Assembly (NCBI RefSeq): GCF_900197875.1 | Contig: NZ_FZMO01000179.1 | Coordinates: forward strand, 1-51,072 | Length of the DNA stretch: 51,072 nucleotides | Direction of reading: 5' to 3' | Source: Frankia canadensis | Lineage (GTDB): Bacteria; Actinomycetota; Actinomycetes; Frankiales; Frankiaceae | Program-made: the position numbers and the translations under genes | The notes under the pieces: model-generated | Seen by the model: the letters and a program-made list of their open reading frames with translations, nothing else | What the model was told of the DNA's origin: nothing | Databases searched by the model: none | Shown here: piece after piece, positions 7,468-14,582 of the stretch | Layout of the letters: every line of letters starts with the position of its first letter | How positions within the stretch are numbered: position 1 is the stretch's first letter

Positions 7468-7995
7468 ACTTTTCCCTGCTGTCCGTGGATTGCCGGCTGT
7501 TTCCAGCGCGCCGGCGGGCATTCGTCGCGTCCTCCCCGGAGGGGTGTGGAGCGGCGCGGCGGAACGTGCTGGTATCAGGCGTCTGCGGCGAGTGGCCGGG
7601 GTGGACCGCGGGTGTCAGGCGGGTTGCGATTCTTTGGTGGCTCGTGCCGTGTCGATCCAGGTTTGAACAGGATCAGCCGCGCAATGGCGGGAAGATGTTT
7701 CGGACGATGTCACAGGCGACGTCCTGTGGACGATCACTGGCGGCGCTCGAGCGGGAGTCACACACTCGCGGTCTCGCGGCAGTTACGCGGCGTTTCCGAT
7801 CCCGAGCCGGCTTTGTCCTAGCCAGCTCAGCATAGCCCCGAGAGCACCTGACTGTCGACTGGCGTGAAAACCCGACAGGATCCTGCGGCAGTATTTATTC
7901 GGAAGTCAATGTTCGGGATCTTGATCCGCTGCCTTCCTTGCCTCGCCGAGGGGCGGCGCGGTTCGTAGTGGTCCGGGCGGCGGCGGCCCCGTCCC
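7468..7995. other. Intergenic region carrying the right copy of the duplicated element
   Basis: No gene is supported on either strand. Bases 7698-7859 are the inverted counterpart of 641-802. The stretch between the element and the GlsB-like gene is shorter than in the left copy and has no intact STAS gene, so the two modules differ by loss or gain of that gene. Confidence 0.5.
7698..7859 (-). repeat. Right copy of ~160-bp inverted duplicated element
   Basis: The reverse complement of this segment aligns with 641-802 over its full length. The two copies are inverted with respect to each other and enclose about 6.9 kb. Immediately beyond the outer edge of this copy begin fragments of a P-type ATPase and an ABC ATPase, so the copy sits at the border of a rearranged stretch. 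Confidence 0.75.
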
Positions 7996-8295
7996 GTGAT
8001 CCTGCTGAACGCCGGTTTCGCGTTCGTGCAGGAGATGCAGGCCGAACGCGCGGTCGACGCACTGGCCAGCTTCCTGCCCGCGACCGCCCGGGTGGTCCGC
8101 GACGGAGCCTCCGCCGAGATCGCCGCCCGCGACCTAGTGCCCGGTGACGTCCTGATCGTCGCCGAAGGAGAGCGGGTCTGCGCAGACACGCGGATCACCG
8201 ACGGGACGGTGCTGCTCGACCTGTCCGCCCTGACCGGAGAGTCGCTGCCCGCGAGCCGCTCGGCCGACGAGGACCCGGTGGTCGGGTCGCTGTAA
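7996..8295 (+). pseudogene. Fragment of a P-type cation-transporting ATPase
   Basis: The open frame of about 99 residues is the actuator (A) domain of a P-type ATPase: [19 protein letters not shown], the strands [14 protein letters not shown] and [15 protein letters not shown], and the diagnostic LTGES loop. The upstream membrane helices and everything after [11 protein letters not shown] are missing, including the DKTGT phosphorylation site. The fragment ends with a TAA where unrelated ABC sequence begins. It cannot pump ions and is a relic of a deletion or recombination. Confidence 0.75.
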
Positions 8296-8299
8296 CCGC

Positions 8300-8472
8300 C
8301 TGTGCTGGCTCGCCGACGCCAACGCGATCCCGCGGCGCCGCGTGGACGAGGTCCTCGGAGCCGTCGGCCTGACCGAGGCCGCGCACCGCCGCGTGGGCGC
8401 CTTCTCCCTCGGCATGGGACAACGGCTGGGCATCGCCGCCGCCCCGCTGGGCGACCCGGAGGTGTTCCGGGC
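8300..8472 (+). pseudogene. Fragment of an ABC transporter ATPase
   Basis: Starting five bases after the P-type ATPase fragment, the frame reads RRRVDEVLGAVGLTEAAHRR then VGAFSLGMGQRLGIAAA and LGDPEV. This is the helical domain and signature motif (LSxGMxQRL) of a DrrA-type ABC ATPase. Walker A upstream and Walker B downstream are both missing. It is only an internal piece. Confidence 0.65.
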
Positions 8473-8624
8473 TGGTTCGCCAGCGCGCTCAACGTCGAGG
8501 TCAACCAGGCAGGCAACCCGCCGGCGGCAGACTTGACCTCCACCTCGGTGGTGTCGCCTCCGGCAGCGCGGAGGAAGGCGATCAGCTGGCTCACATCACG
8601 CGGCGCACCCAAATGTATCCACGA
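8471..8624 (-). pseudogene. Possible AlbA_2/Schlafen-type domain fragment
   Basis: On the minus strand this stretch reads LGAPRDVSQLIAFLRAAGGD, then TTEVEVKSAAGGLPAW and LTSTLSALANQPG. The pattern E-x-E-x-K-S-A-x-G-G followed by a helix ending ALAN resembles the start of AlbA_2 (Schlafen-like) domains in ATP-binding regulatory proteins. The rest of the domain is lost where it meets the ABC fragment. I base this on pattern recognition alone. Confidence 0.35.
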
Positions 8625-8785
8625 CGGAGTTACAAGTGGCGGGAGGAGGTTACACGTGGAGGCCGGCGCCCTTGCCCGGATCGGCCGCACGCCTGGACGG
8701 ACATGCACCTCGACTGCCAACATGGCACCGGCTGACGATTTCCGCCGTGATCGGCAGAGCGGCTGTGGCGACAGGGAGGTCAACG

Positions 8786-9421
8786 GTGACAGAGGCGCCG
8801 AAGCCGTTCGGCTTGCGGGAGCGGCAGCGGCGGGCGATCGAGGCAGAGCTGCGTGCGGCAGCGCTCAAGCTCTTCGGTGAGCGGGGGTTCGACGAGGTCT
8901 CGGTGGCGGAGATCGCGGCCGAGGCGGGTATCTCGGAGCGGACCTTCTTCCGGCACTTCCCGACGAAGGAGGATGTCGTGCTGACCCTCATGGAGGGCTA
9001 TGGCCTCGACATCATCAGTCGGCTGGAGAGCCAGCCCCTGGACCGCCCGTGGTTCGACGTGCTTCGCAACACCTACACAGGTGCCTACGACGTCGAGGTC
9101 ACCATGGCGGGTGAGCGAAGCGAGGAGCTCAGGCGTTCGACAGCCCAGGTGCTGAAGCTCGCGCAGGGTTCGACCCGGCTTCGGGCAGGCATCGACGCCC
9201 GCGCGAGGACCTGGCAGGACGACATCGCCCGGATCGTCGCGCGCCGGCTCGGCGTCGACATCGATCAGGATCCCCGGCCGCGTGTGTGGGGCGCGGTTGC
9301 GATCATTGTCGGGATGGCGAATGCCGAACGCCATGCGGCGATCGACGGCTCCCTCGGGGTCTCGCCGGCCGAGGCGTGGGATGCGCTGGCCGAGCTGCTC
9401 AAGCCGCCGACGGGGACCTGA
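8786..9421 (+). CDS. TetR-family transcriptional regulator
   Basis: The protein has 211 residues from a GTG with GGGAGG six bases upstream; longer in-frame starts lack such a site. The N-terminus holds a TetR helix-turn-helix: LKLFGERGFDEVSVAEIAAE, then AGISERTFFRHFPTKEDVV. The C-terminal ~140 residues are a ligand and dimer domain typical of the mycofactocin/MftR-like TetR class. The gene precedes the eut-monooxygenase-transporter cluster in the same direction, but a strong terminator lies between them. It is therefore a likely local regulator with its own transcript. The ligand is unknown. Confidence 0.88.
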   Translation: MTEAPKPFGLRERQRRAIEAELRAAALKLFGERGFDEVSVAEIAAEAGISERTFFRHFPTKEDVVLTLMEGYGLDIISRLESQPLDRPWFDVLRNTYTGAYDVEVTMAGERSEELRRSTAQVLKLAQGSTRLRAGIDARARTWQDDIARIVARRLGVDIDQDPRPRVWGAVAIIVGMANAERHAAIDGSLGVSPAEAWDALAELLKPPTGT

Positions 9422-9442
9422 CCGCCGAACTTCTTCCTACCC

Positions 9443-9474
9443 GTGAGGGGCGCCCCGGATGGGGCGCCCCTCAC
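9443..9474 (+). terminator. Strong hairpin terminator after the TetR gene
   Basis: GTGAGGGGCGCCCC, a GGAT loop, and the exact 14-base complement form a perfect stem 21 bp after the TetR stop. There is no clear U-run, as is usual in high-GC actinobacteria. It separates the regulator from the catabolic operon. Confidence 0.75.
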
Positions 9475-9637
9475 GCATGTTCGGGCACTGCACGCAGAGT
9501 AGCGAGGGAGACATTTCAGTTACCCAGAGTTTACCCGGGACGGCTTGCGGCAAGTAGTCAGTAACCGCTAGAAAGACATCACCTGCCTAGGGGACAGTCA
9601 CTGACGGAAAATTTAGCCGATCGACGAAGGACTCACG
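9475..9637 (+). promoter_or_regulatory. Presumed promoter and operator region of the eut/monooxygenase operon
   Basis: This AT-richer stretch is the only sizeable gap in front of the operon. It contains a direct repeat TTACCC (9520-9540 area), a short dyad CTTGCGGCAAG, and TTGCGG separated by about 18 bases from TAGAAA, a possible weak -35/-10 pair. GTCAGT and ACTGAC form spaced inverted half-sites that could bind the TetR protein. All of these are tentative. Confidence 0.35.
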
Positions 9638-9682
9638 ATGCCGAAGACCTCTCTGGCCGCGCCCTTCCGGGGACGGCCATGA
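9638..9682 (+). CDS. 14-codon upstream leader ORF overlapping eutB
   Basis: An ATG with AAGGA seven bases upstream opens a frame of 14 codons (MPKTSLAAPFRGRP). Its stop overlaps the eutB start as ATGA. This start has a better ribosome binding site than eutB itself, so ribosomes may load here and reinitiate at eutB. The peptide resembles no attenuator I know and has no run of a single amino acid. It is too short to be found by normal gene calling. Confidence 0.45.
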   Translation: MPKTSLAAPFRGRP

Positions 9683-11067
9683 AGGGTTCCGCCCGGGTGG
9701 GCGGCGAGCACTTCACGTTTGGCGCGCTGGCCGAGATCCTCGCCAAGGCGAACGAGCCCAAGTCGGGCGACGTGCTGGCCGGGATCGCCGCCGCGAGCGG
9801 GGCGGAGCGCATGGCCGCGAAGCTCGTGCTCGCCGACGTCCGGCTCTCCGAGATCGTCGACGAGCCACTGGTCGACGACGAGGTCACGACCGCGATCCTC
9901 TCCCGGCTGGACCGCGAGCGGTTCGACACCACCCTGGGCGGTCTGACGGTGGGCGAGTTCCGTGAACGCGTGCTGTCACCAGGCTTCGCCTCGGAGTGGC
10001 CTGGCCTGCGCGGCCTGGTCACGCCGGAGATCGCCGCGGCGACGGCGAAGCTGATGAGCAACCTGGACCTGGTGCGCGCCACGGTTGCGCTGCAGGTCGA
10101 GACGACGTGCCGCACCACCGTCGGTCAGCCGGGCGTGCTGGCCGCGCGGCTGCAGCCCAACCATCCGACCGACGATCCCGCGGGCATCGCCTACTCGATC
10201 TTCGACGGCCTCTCCCACGCCTGCGGTGATGCCCTTCTCGGCGTCAATCCCGCGGTCGAGTCGGTCGAGTCGGTCGTCGCGATCCTGCGGATGCTGGACG
10301 CCTTCATCGACGAACTCGCGATACCGACCCAGGGCTGCGTCCTTGCTCATGTCACGACCCAGTTGGCTGCTATCGAGCGAGGTGCGCGGGCCGACCTGCT
10401 CTTCCAGTCAGTGGCCGGCACGGCGGCGGCGAACCGAGCCTTCGGCGTGGACCTGGCGCTGCTGATGGAGGCGGCGGACGCGGTCCGGGCGCAGCATGAA
10501 GCCGACCCGGGCCGGTACGCCGGCCGCCACGCGATGTACTTCGAGACCGGGCAGGGCTCGGCGCTGTCCTCGGACGCTCATCACGGGATCGACCAGCTCA
10601 CCTGCGAGGCCCGCGCCCAGGGGTTCGCCCGGCTCTTCGACCCGTTTCTCATCAACTCCGTGGTCGGTTTCATCGGACCGGAATACCTCGCCGACGCCGA
10701 GCAGATCACTCGCGCGGGGCTGGAGGACCATTTCGTCGGCAAGGTGATGGGACTACCGATGGGCGCCGACGTCTGTTTCACCAACCACGTCGCGGCCGAC
10801 CACAACAGCAACGACAGCGCCCTCCTGCTGCTCGCTCTGGCCGGGTGCACCTTCGTGATGGGTGTTCCGGCGGGCGACGACGTCATGCTCGGCTACCAGT
10901 CGACCAGCTACCACGACGTCGCGACCACGCGCGAGGTCCTCGGCCGCAGGCCGGCCCCCGAGTTCGACGCATGGCACCGGCGCACGTTCGGCACGCGTTC
11001 GGCCCAGGAGGCGGCGGTCCCCGCCGCGATCGGCCGCCGCATCGGTGATCTGGTGGCCGGGCGATGA
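9679..11067 (+). CDS. eutB: Ethanolamine ammonia-lyase large subunit
   Basis: This 462-residue protein matches EutB from end to end: KANEPKSGDVLAGIAAASGA near the start, TTVGQPGVLAARLQPNHPTD, IPTQGCVLAHVTTQL, FETGQGSALSSDAHHG, VVGFIGPEYLADAEQITRAG and GLEDHFVGKVMGLPMGADVC, and PAGDDVMLGYQSTSYHD. It forms the TIM-barrel catalytic subunit of the adenosylcobalamin enzyme that converts ethanolamine to acetaldehyde and ammonia. Its stop overlaps the eutC start (ATGA). No EutA reactivase, microcompartment shell gene or EutD/E is nearby, so this is a stand-alone EutBC set like those of other actinobacteria. Confidence 0.95.
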   Translation: MKGSARVGGEHFTFGALAEILAKANEPKSGDVLAGIAAASGAERMAAKLVLADVRLSEIVDEPLVDDEVTTAILSRLDRERFDTTLGGLTVGEFRERVLSPGFASEWPGLRGLVTPEIAAATAKLMSNLDLVRATVALQVETTCRTTVGQPGVLAARLQPNHPTDDPAGIAYSIFDGLSHACGDALLGVNPAVESVESVVAILRMLDAFIDELAIPTQGCVLAHVTTQLAAIERGARADLLFQSVAGTAAANRAFGVDLALLMEAADAVRAQHEADPGRYAGRHAMYFETGQGSALSSDAHHGIDQLTCEARAQGFARLFDPFLINSVVGFIGPEYLADAEQITRAGLEDHFVGKVMGLPMGADVCFTNHVAADHNSNDSALLLLALAGCTFVMGVPAGDDVMLGYQSTSYHDVATTREVLGRRPAPEFDAWHRRTFGTRSAQEAAVPAAIGRRIGDLVAGR

Positions 11068-11942
11068 CCGACGCCGCGATCTCCCGGTCGGAGCACGCCT
11101 GCGACCCGTTGTCCGATCCGCGGGTGAGCGCCGCGCTGGCCACTCCCGCCCGGCTCTTCCTCGGCAGTGCGGGCACGTCGTACCGGACCGCGGACCTCCT
11201 CCGCCTGCGTGTCGATCACGCCCTGGCGAAGGACGCCCTCGCCGCCGTGGTCGACGTCGACCACCCCGCGCTGCGCGAGGTCGCCGGCCGTTGGGGACTG
11301 ATCGACGTCGCCACCCAGGCCCGATCGCACCGCGAGTACCTGCTGCGACCCGACCTCGGCCGCCGACTCGACGCGGACGGGGTCACCAGGATCCGGCGAA
11401 CGGCCACGCGCGGAGCAGACCTGCAGGTGGTGCTGGGAGATGGGCTGTCGCCCGAAGCGCTGGCCGTGAGTGGGCCGGCGGTGGTGGCGGGCCTGCGAGC
11501 CGGTGCCGTCGGGATGGGCTGGTCGTTCGCCACACCTGTCTTCGTCCGCCGAGCGCGGGTCGGCGTCCTGAACGACATCGGCGTCCACACCGCCTGCCGG
11601 GTCGCGATCCTCCTGATCGGGGAGCGGCCAGGGCTGCGAACCCGTCGCAGCCTGTCGGCCTACCTGGCCTTCCGTCCGAGGGCAGGAGACACCGACGCCG
11701 AGCGCAACCTGGTGTGCAACATCTCGCCCCACGGGGTCAGCGTGCGGGCCGCCGTCGAGCGGATCACCTCCCTGATGGCAGACCTGGTCGCCGCCGGCGC
11801 GAGCGGATTCACGGTCAAAGAGCGCCTCGGTCAGGCGGATCGCGCCGCCGGAAAGCCCATCAGGCCGGGCAGCGGAAGGACTCTCAGGACAGGTCCGGAA
11901 GCTCGTCCACCCCGAACCGAAATCGAAAGAGAAGCCGAATGA
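11064..11942 (+). CDS. eutC: Ethanolamine ammonia-lyase small subunit
   Basis: This 292-residue protein is the cobalamin-binding partner of EutB. Recognisable parts are TPARLFLGSAGTSYRTADLL, LRLRVDHALAKDAL, RREYLLRPDLGRRL-like sequence (here SHREYLLRPDLGRRLD), VVLGDGLSPEALAV, FVRRARVGVLNDIG and VAILLIGERPGL. The final ~45 residues are charged and low in complexity (GKPIRPGSGRTLRTGPE) and are probably disordered. It overlaps eutB by four bases and the next monooxygenase gene by four bases. The monooxygenase is therefore likely made from the same message and in proportion to EutBC. Confidence 0.93.
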   Translation: MTDAAISRSEHACDPLSDPRVSAALATPARLFLGSAGTSYRTADLLRLRVDHALAKDALAAVVDVDHPALREVAGRWGLIDVATQARSHREYLLRPDLGRRLDADGVTRIRRTATRGADLQVVLGDGLSPEALAVSGPAVVAGLRAGAVGMGWSFATPVFVRRARVGVLNDIGVHTACRVAILLIGERPGLRTRRSLSAYLAFRPRAGDTDAERNLVCNISPHGVSVRAAVERITSLMADLVAAGASGFTVKERLGQADRAAGKPIRPGSGRTLRTGPEARPPRTEIEREAE

Positions 11943-13336
11943 CCGAGAACTCCGAGAAGCGCCAGATGCATTTCTCTCTGCTGACCATGCCAACGTTGGC
12001 ACACAACGACTACGGCATCTGGAGGCATCCGGAGAACAAGAAGGCGCAGTTCGACGACCCCTCCTTCTGGGCGGAGATCGCCAGAATCTGTGAGGAGGCG
12101 AGGATGGACGCGCTGTTCATGGCGGACGGCCTCGGCATCACCGACTCCTTCGGCGGCTCCTTCGACGTGTCGCTACGCGAGGGAATGCACGTTCCGGTGA
12201 TCGACCCCGGCCTGGTCGCGGCCTCGGTCGCGACCGTCACCACCCGGCTGGGGCTGGCCATCACCGCGGCGAGCACCTTCGACCCGCCCTTCTCCCACGC
12301 ACGCCGGATGGCGACCCTCGACCACCTCACCAAGGGCCGCGTCGGCTGGAACGTCGTGACCGGGTTCATCAGGAACGGTGAGGACAACTACGGGGTCCCG
12401 GCGGCGTCCTCGAGCGCGCAGCGTTACGACACCACCGAGGAGTTCATGGATGTCTGCTACAAGCTCTGGGAGGGTTCGTGGGAGGACGACGCGGTGGTCG
12501 GCGACCGGGAGACCGGTGTCTACATCGACCCCACCAAGGTCCACAAGATCAACCATATCGGTGAGCACTATGCGTGCTCTGGACCTGCGCTGTGGCACCC
12601 CAGCGTGCAGCGCACACCACTGATCTTCCAGGCCGGCATGTCCGAGCGCGGCCGGCTCTTCGCCGCCAAGCATGCCGAGGTCGTCTTCGCGGCCAGCGGC
12701 GCCGACCCGAAGATCTACCGGACCCTGACCGCGGATCTGCGGGCGAAGGCGGCCGCTTTCGGCCGCGGCCGGGAGGACATGAAGCTGCTCGGCATCGCGG
12801 CCATCGTGACCGGCGAGGATGATGCCGCGGCCGAGGCGAAGATGACCGTCTACGAGCGGTGGACGCGGCCGGAGGGATACCTCGCGCACATCAATGCCCT
12901 CAACGGCTTCAACCCGCTGGTTCACGATCGCGGAGAGAACCTGCTCGACGCGTTGAGGTCGGACGGCTTCCGGCGCGACGACTTCACGGCCTACATCCCG
13001 CACCCGGACATCACCGTCGGCGGCTACATGGACATGTTCAAGGTGTTGCGGCACGGCCCGGGCACCTTCGTCGGTGGCCCCGCGAAGGTCGCCGACGAGC
13101 TCGAGGCCTACATGCAGAGGTTTGACCTGGACGGGTTCCTGCTGCGGTCCCTCATGTACCCCCACAGCGTCCGTGACTTCCGCGACTACATCGTCCCGGA
13201 GTTGCAGCGGCGCGGAATCTACCGCACACAGTACGACGGTTCTACGCTGCGCGAGAACATCTTCGGGAAGGGACACAGGCGCATATCCGAGAACCATCAC
13301 GCCGCGTCGTTCCGGCGGACGCCGGCACTGGTCTGA
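11939..13336 (+). CDS. NtaA/SnaA/DszA-family FMNH2-dependent monooxygenase
   Basis: The protein has 465 residues. It is a bacterial-luciferase-fold monooxygenase of the NTA/EDTA/dibenzothiophene-sulfone type. Family markers are IWRHPENKKAQFDDPSFWAE, ARICEEARMDALFMADGLG, PVIDPGLVAASVATVTTRLG, LDHLTKGRVGWNVVTGFIRN, GEHYACSGPALWHPSVQRTP, and AGMSERGRLFAAKHAEVVF. Such enzymes take reduced FMN from a separate reductase and cleave C-N or C-S bonds. Two possible reductases lie at 19334 and 19857. The start overlaps the eutC stop (ATGA). A longer in-frame opening back to 10862 is only antisense-free frame running over eutB and eutC. The substrate cannot be read from sequence. Confidence 0.9.
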   Translation: MTENSEKRQMHFSLLTMPTLAHNDYGIWRHPENKKAQFDDPSFWAEIARICEEARMDALFMADGLGITDSFGGSFDVSLREGMHVPVIDPGLVAASVATVTTRLGLAITAASTFDPPFSHARRMATLDHLTKGRVGWNVVTGFIRNGEDNYGVPAASSSAQRYDTTEEFMDVCYKLWEGSWEDDAVVGDRETGVYIDPTKVHKINHIGEHYACSGPALWHPSVQRTPLIFQAGMSERGRLFAAKHAEVVFAASGADPKIYRTLTADLRAKAAAFGRGREDMKLLGIAAIVTGEDDAAAEAKMTVYERWTRPEGYLAHINALNGFNPLVHDRGENLLDALRSDGFRRDDFTAYIPHPDITVGGYMDMFKVLRHGPGTFVGGPAKVADELEAYMQRFDLDGFLLRSLMYPHSVRDFRDYIVPELQRRGIYRTQYDGSTLRENIFGKGHRRISENHHAASFRRTPALV

Positions 13337-13433
13337 AGGCAGACCCGAGAACAGCATTCCCTGAAGTGCCTGCGCACAGCGTCGTTCGTGGGTGATCACA
13401 TCATTTCTTCGCCCCTCAAAGGAACAGCGTCAG

Positions 13434-14564
13434 ATGCGTATTCTCCTCAAGGTCGCGGTGGTGGCCGCGGCCGCCGGCATGGTTGCCGCCTGCGGTGCCC
13501 CGTCGGCACCGCCGTCGAGCACGTCGCAGGCGTCCGCCTCGGCGTCGGCGCACCCGGGCACGACGAGTGGACCGACCTGGAATCCGGCCGACTGGGACAC
13601 CTCGAAGGTGTGCGGTACCAAGCGGATCAAAATCGGTGTCGAGGACGGCCTCAACAACACGTGGCGCAAGACCGCGCTGGAGGTGCTCAGGGTCCAGATC
13701 GCCAAGTGTCCCAACATCGACCCGCACATCGAGTACGCGTCGGCCAACGGCAATCCGCAGCAGGTCTCGACCGACATCAACTCGATGGTGTCGAAGGGCG
13801 TCAACCTCCTGATCGTCCTGCCGGACTTCGGTGACTCCGAGCTGCCCGCCCTGCGGGCGGCCACCAAGGCCGGCGTCACCGTGGTCCCCTACTACGGCTC
13901 GATCGGGGGCAAGGCAGGCACCGACTACACCCTCAGCGTCCACCTCGACACCTACGGCATCGGTCAGCGGATCGCGAGTTGGTTCGGTAAGAACGTCCCC
14001 AGCGGCAATGTCGCAGTCATCGGTGACGTCGCCACCTCGACGTCCGCCAAGGACCTCTACGACGGCGTCAAGGCCGGTCTGGCCGCCTATCCGAGCCTGA
14101 AACTGGTCGGCGACTCGTTCCTGGTCGGAAACTACGACCCGCAGACGATTCAGAAGGTCACGACCGGCGCGATCCAGAAGTACGGCAACATCACCGCCAT
14201 CGCGACGGCTGGCTGCGGCTCGATGTACGTCGCGCCGTTCACCGCCGCCGGGGTCAGACCGCCCGCTGTCGGCTGCTCGGCAGGCGCGAACATCACTTAC
14301 TGTGACTACAGCAAGCTGTCCGGAACCGCGAAGTACCCATTCGCGACGTGGGAGTCCACCACCCAGGTCATCGCGGCCGCGCTGCGCCACGGTCTGGCCT
14401 CCTACAACAGCATCGCCTGGGACGAGCCGACCGCGATCGTGCCGCAGCAGGCCGTCGACACGGCCGGGGGCAAGGCGGCGCTGACCTGTGACCCCGGTCT
14501 GCCGGCTGACGCCGACCTGACCAGCGGACTGACCGCCAGCCAGCTCACTGCTGCTCTGAAGTGA
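13434..14564 (+). CDS. Sugar-type (RbsB-like) substrate-binding lipoprotein
   Basis: The protein has 376 residues. A lipoprotein signal peptide, MRILLKVAVVAAAAGMVAAC, has the lipobox Cys at residue 20, followed by a Ser/Pro-rich linker. The mature part is a Peripla_BP_4 fold: KIGVEDGLNNTWRKTALEVL, DINSMVSKGVNLLIVLPDFG, and SGNVAVIGDVATSTSAKDLY. The ATG at 13434 has AAAGGAA nine bases upstream; a frame start 42 bases earlier would spoil the signal peptide. It delivers ligand to the RbsA-RbsC proteins that follow. The ligand might be a sugar, polyol or amine-alcohol, because this family is broad. Cys residues in the later part suggest a disulfide. Confidence 0.88.
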   Translation: MRILLKVAVVAAAAGMVAACGAPSAPPSSTSQASASASAHPGTTSGPTWNPADWDTSKVCGTKRIKIGVEDGLNNTWRKTALEVLRVQIAKCPNIDPHIEYASANGNPQQVSTDINSMVSKGVNLLIVLPDFGDSELPALRAATKAGVTVVPYYGSIGGKAGTDYTLSVHLDTYGIGQRIASWFGKNVPSGNVAVIGDVATSTSAKDLYDGVKAGLAAYPSLKLVGDSFLVGNYDPQTIQKVTTGAIQKYGNITAIATAGCGSMYVAPFTAAGVRPPAVGCSAGANITYCDYSKLSGTAKYPFATWESTTQVIAAALRHGLASYNSIAWDEPTAIVPQQAVDTAGGKAALTCDPGLPADADLTSGLTASQLTAALK

Positions 14565-14582
14565 CGCTGGAGGTCGTGGATC

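Noticed and set aside
10862-11938. In-frame 359-codon extension upstream of the DszA-like monooxygenase
   Set aside because: It runs through eutB and eutC in another frame, is Arg/Pro-rich, and the true start overlaps the eutC stop as ATGA.
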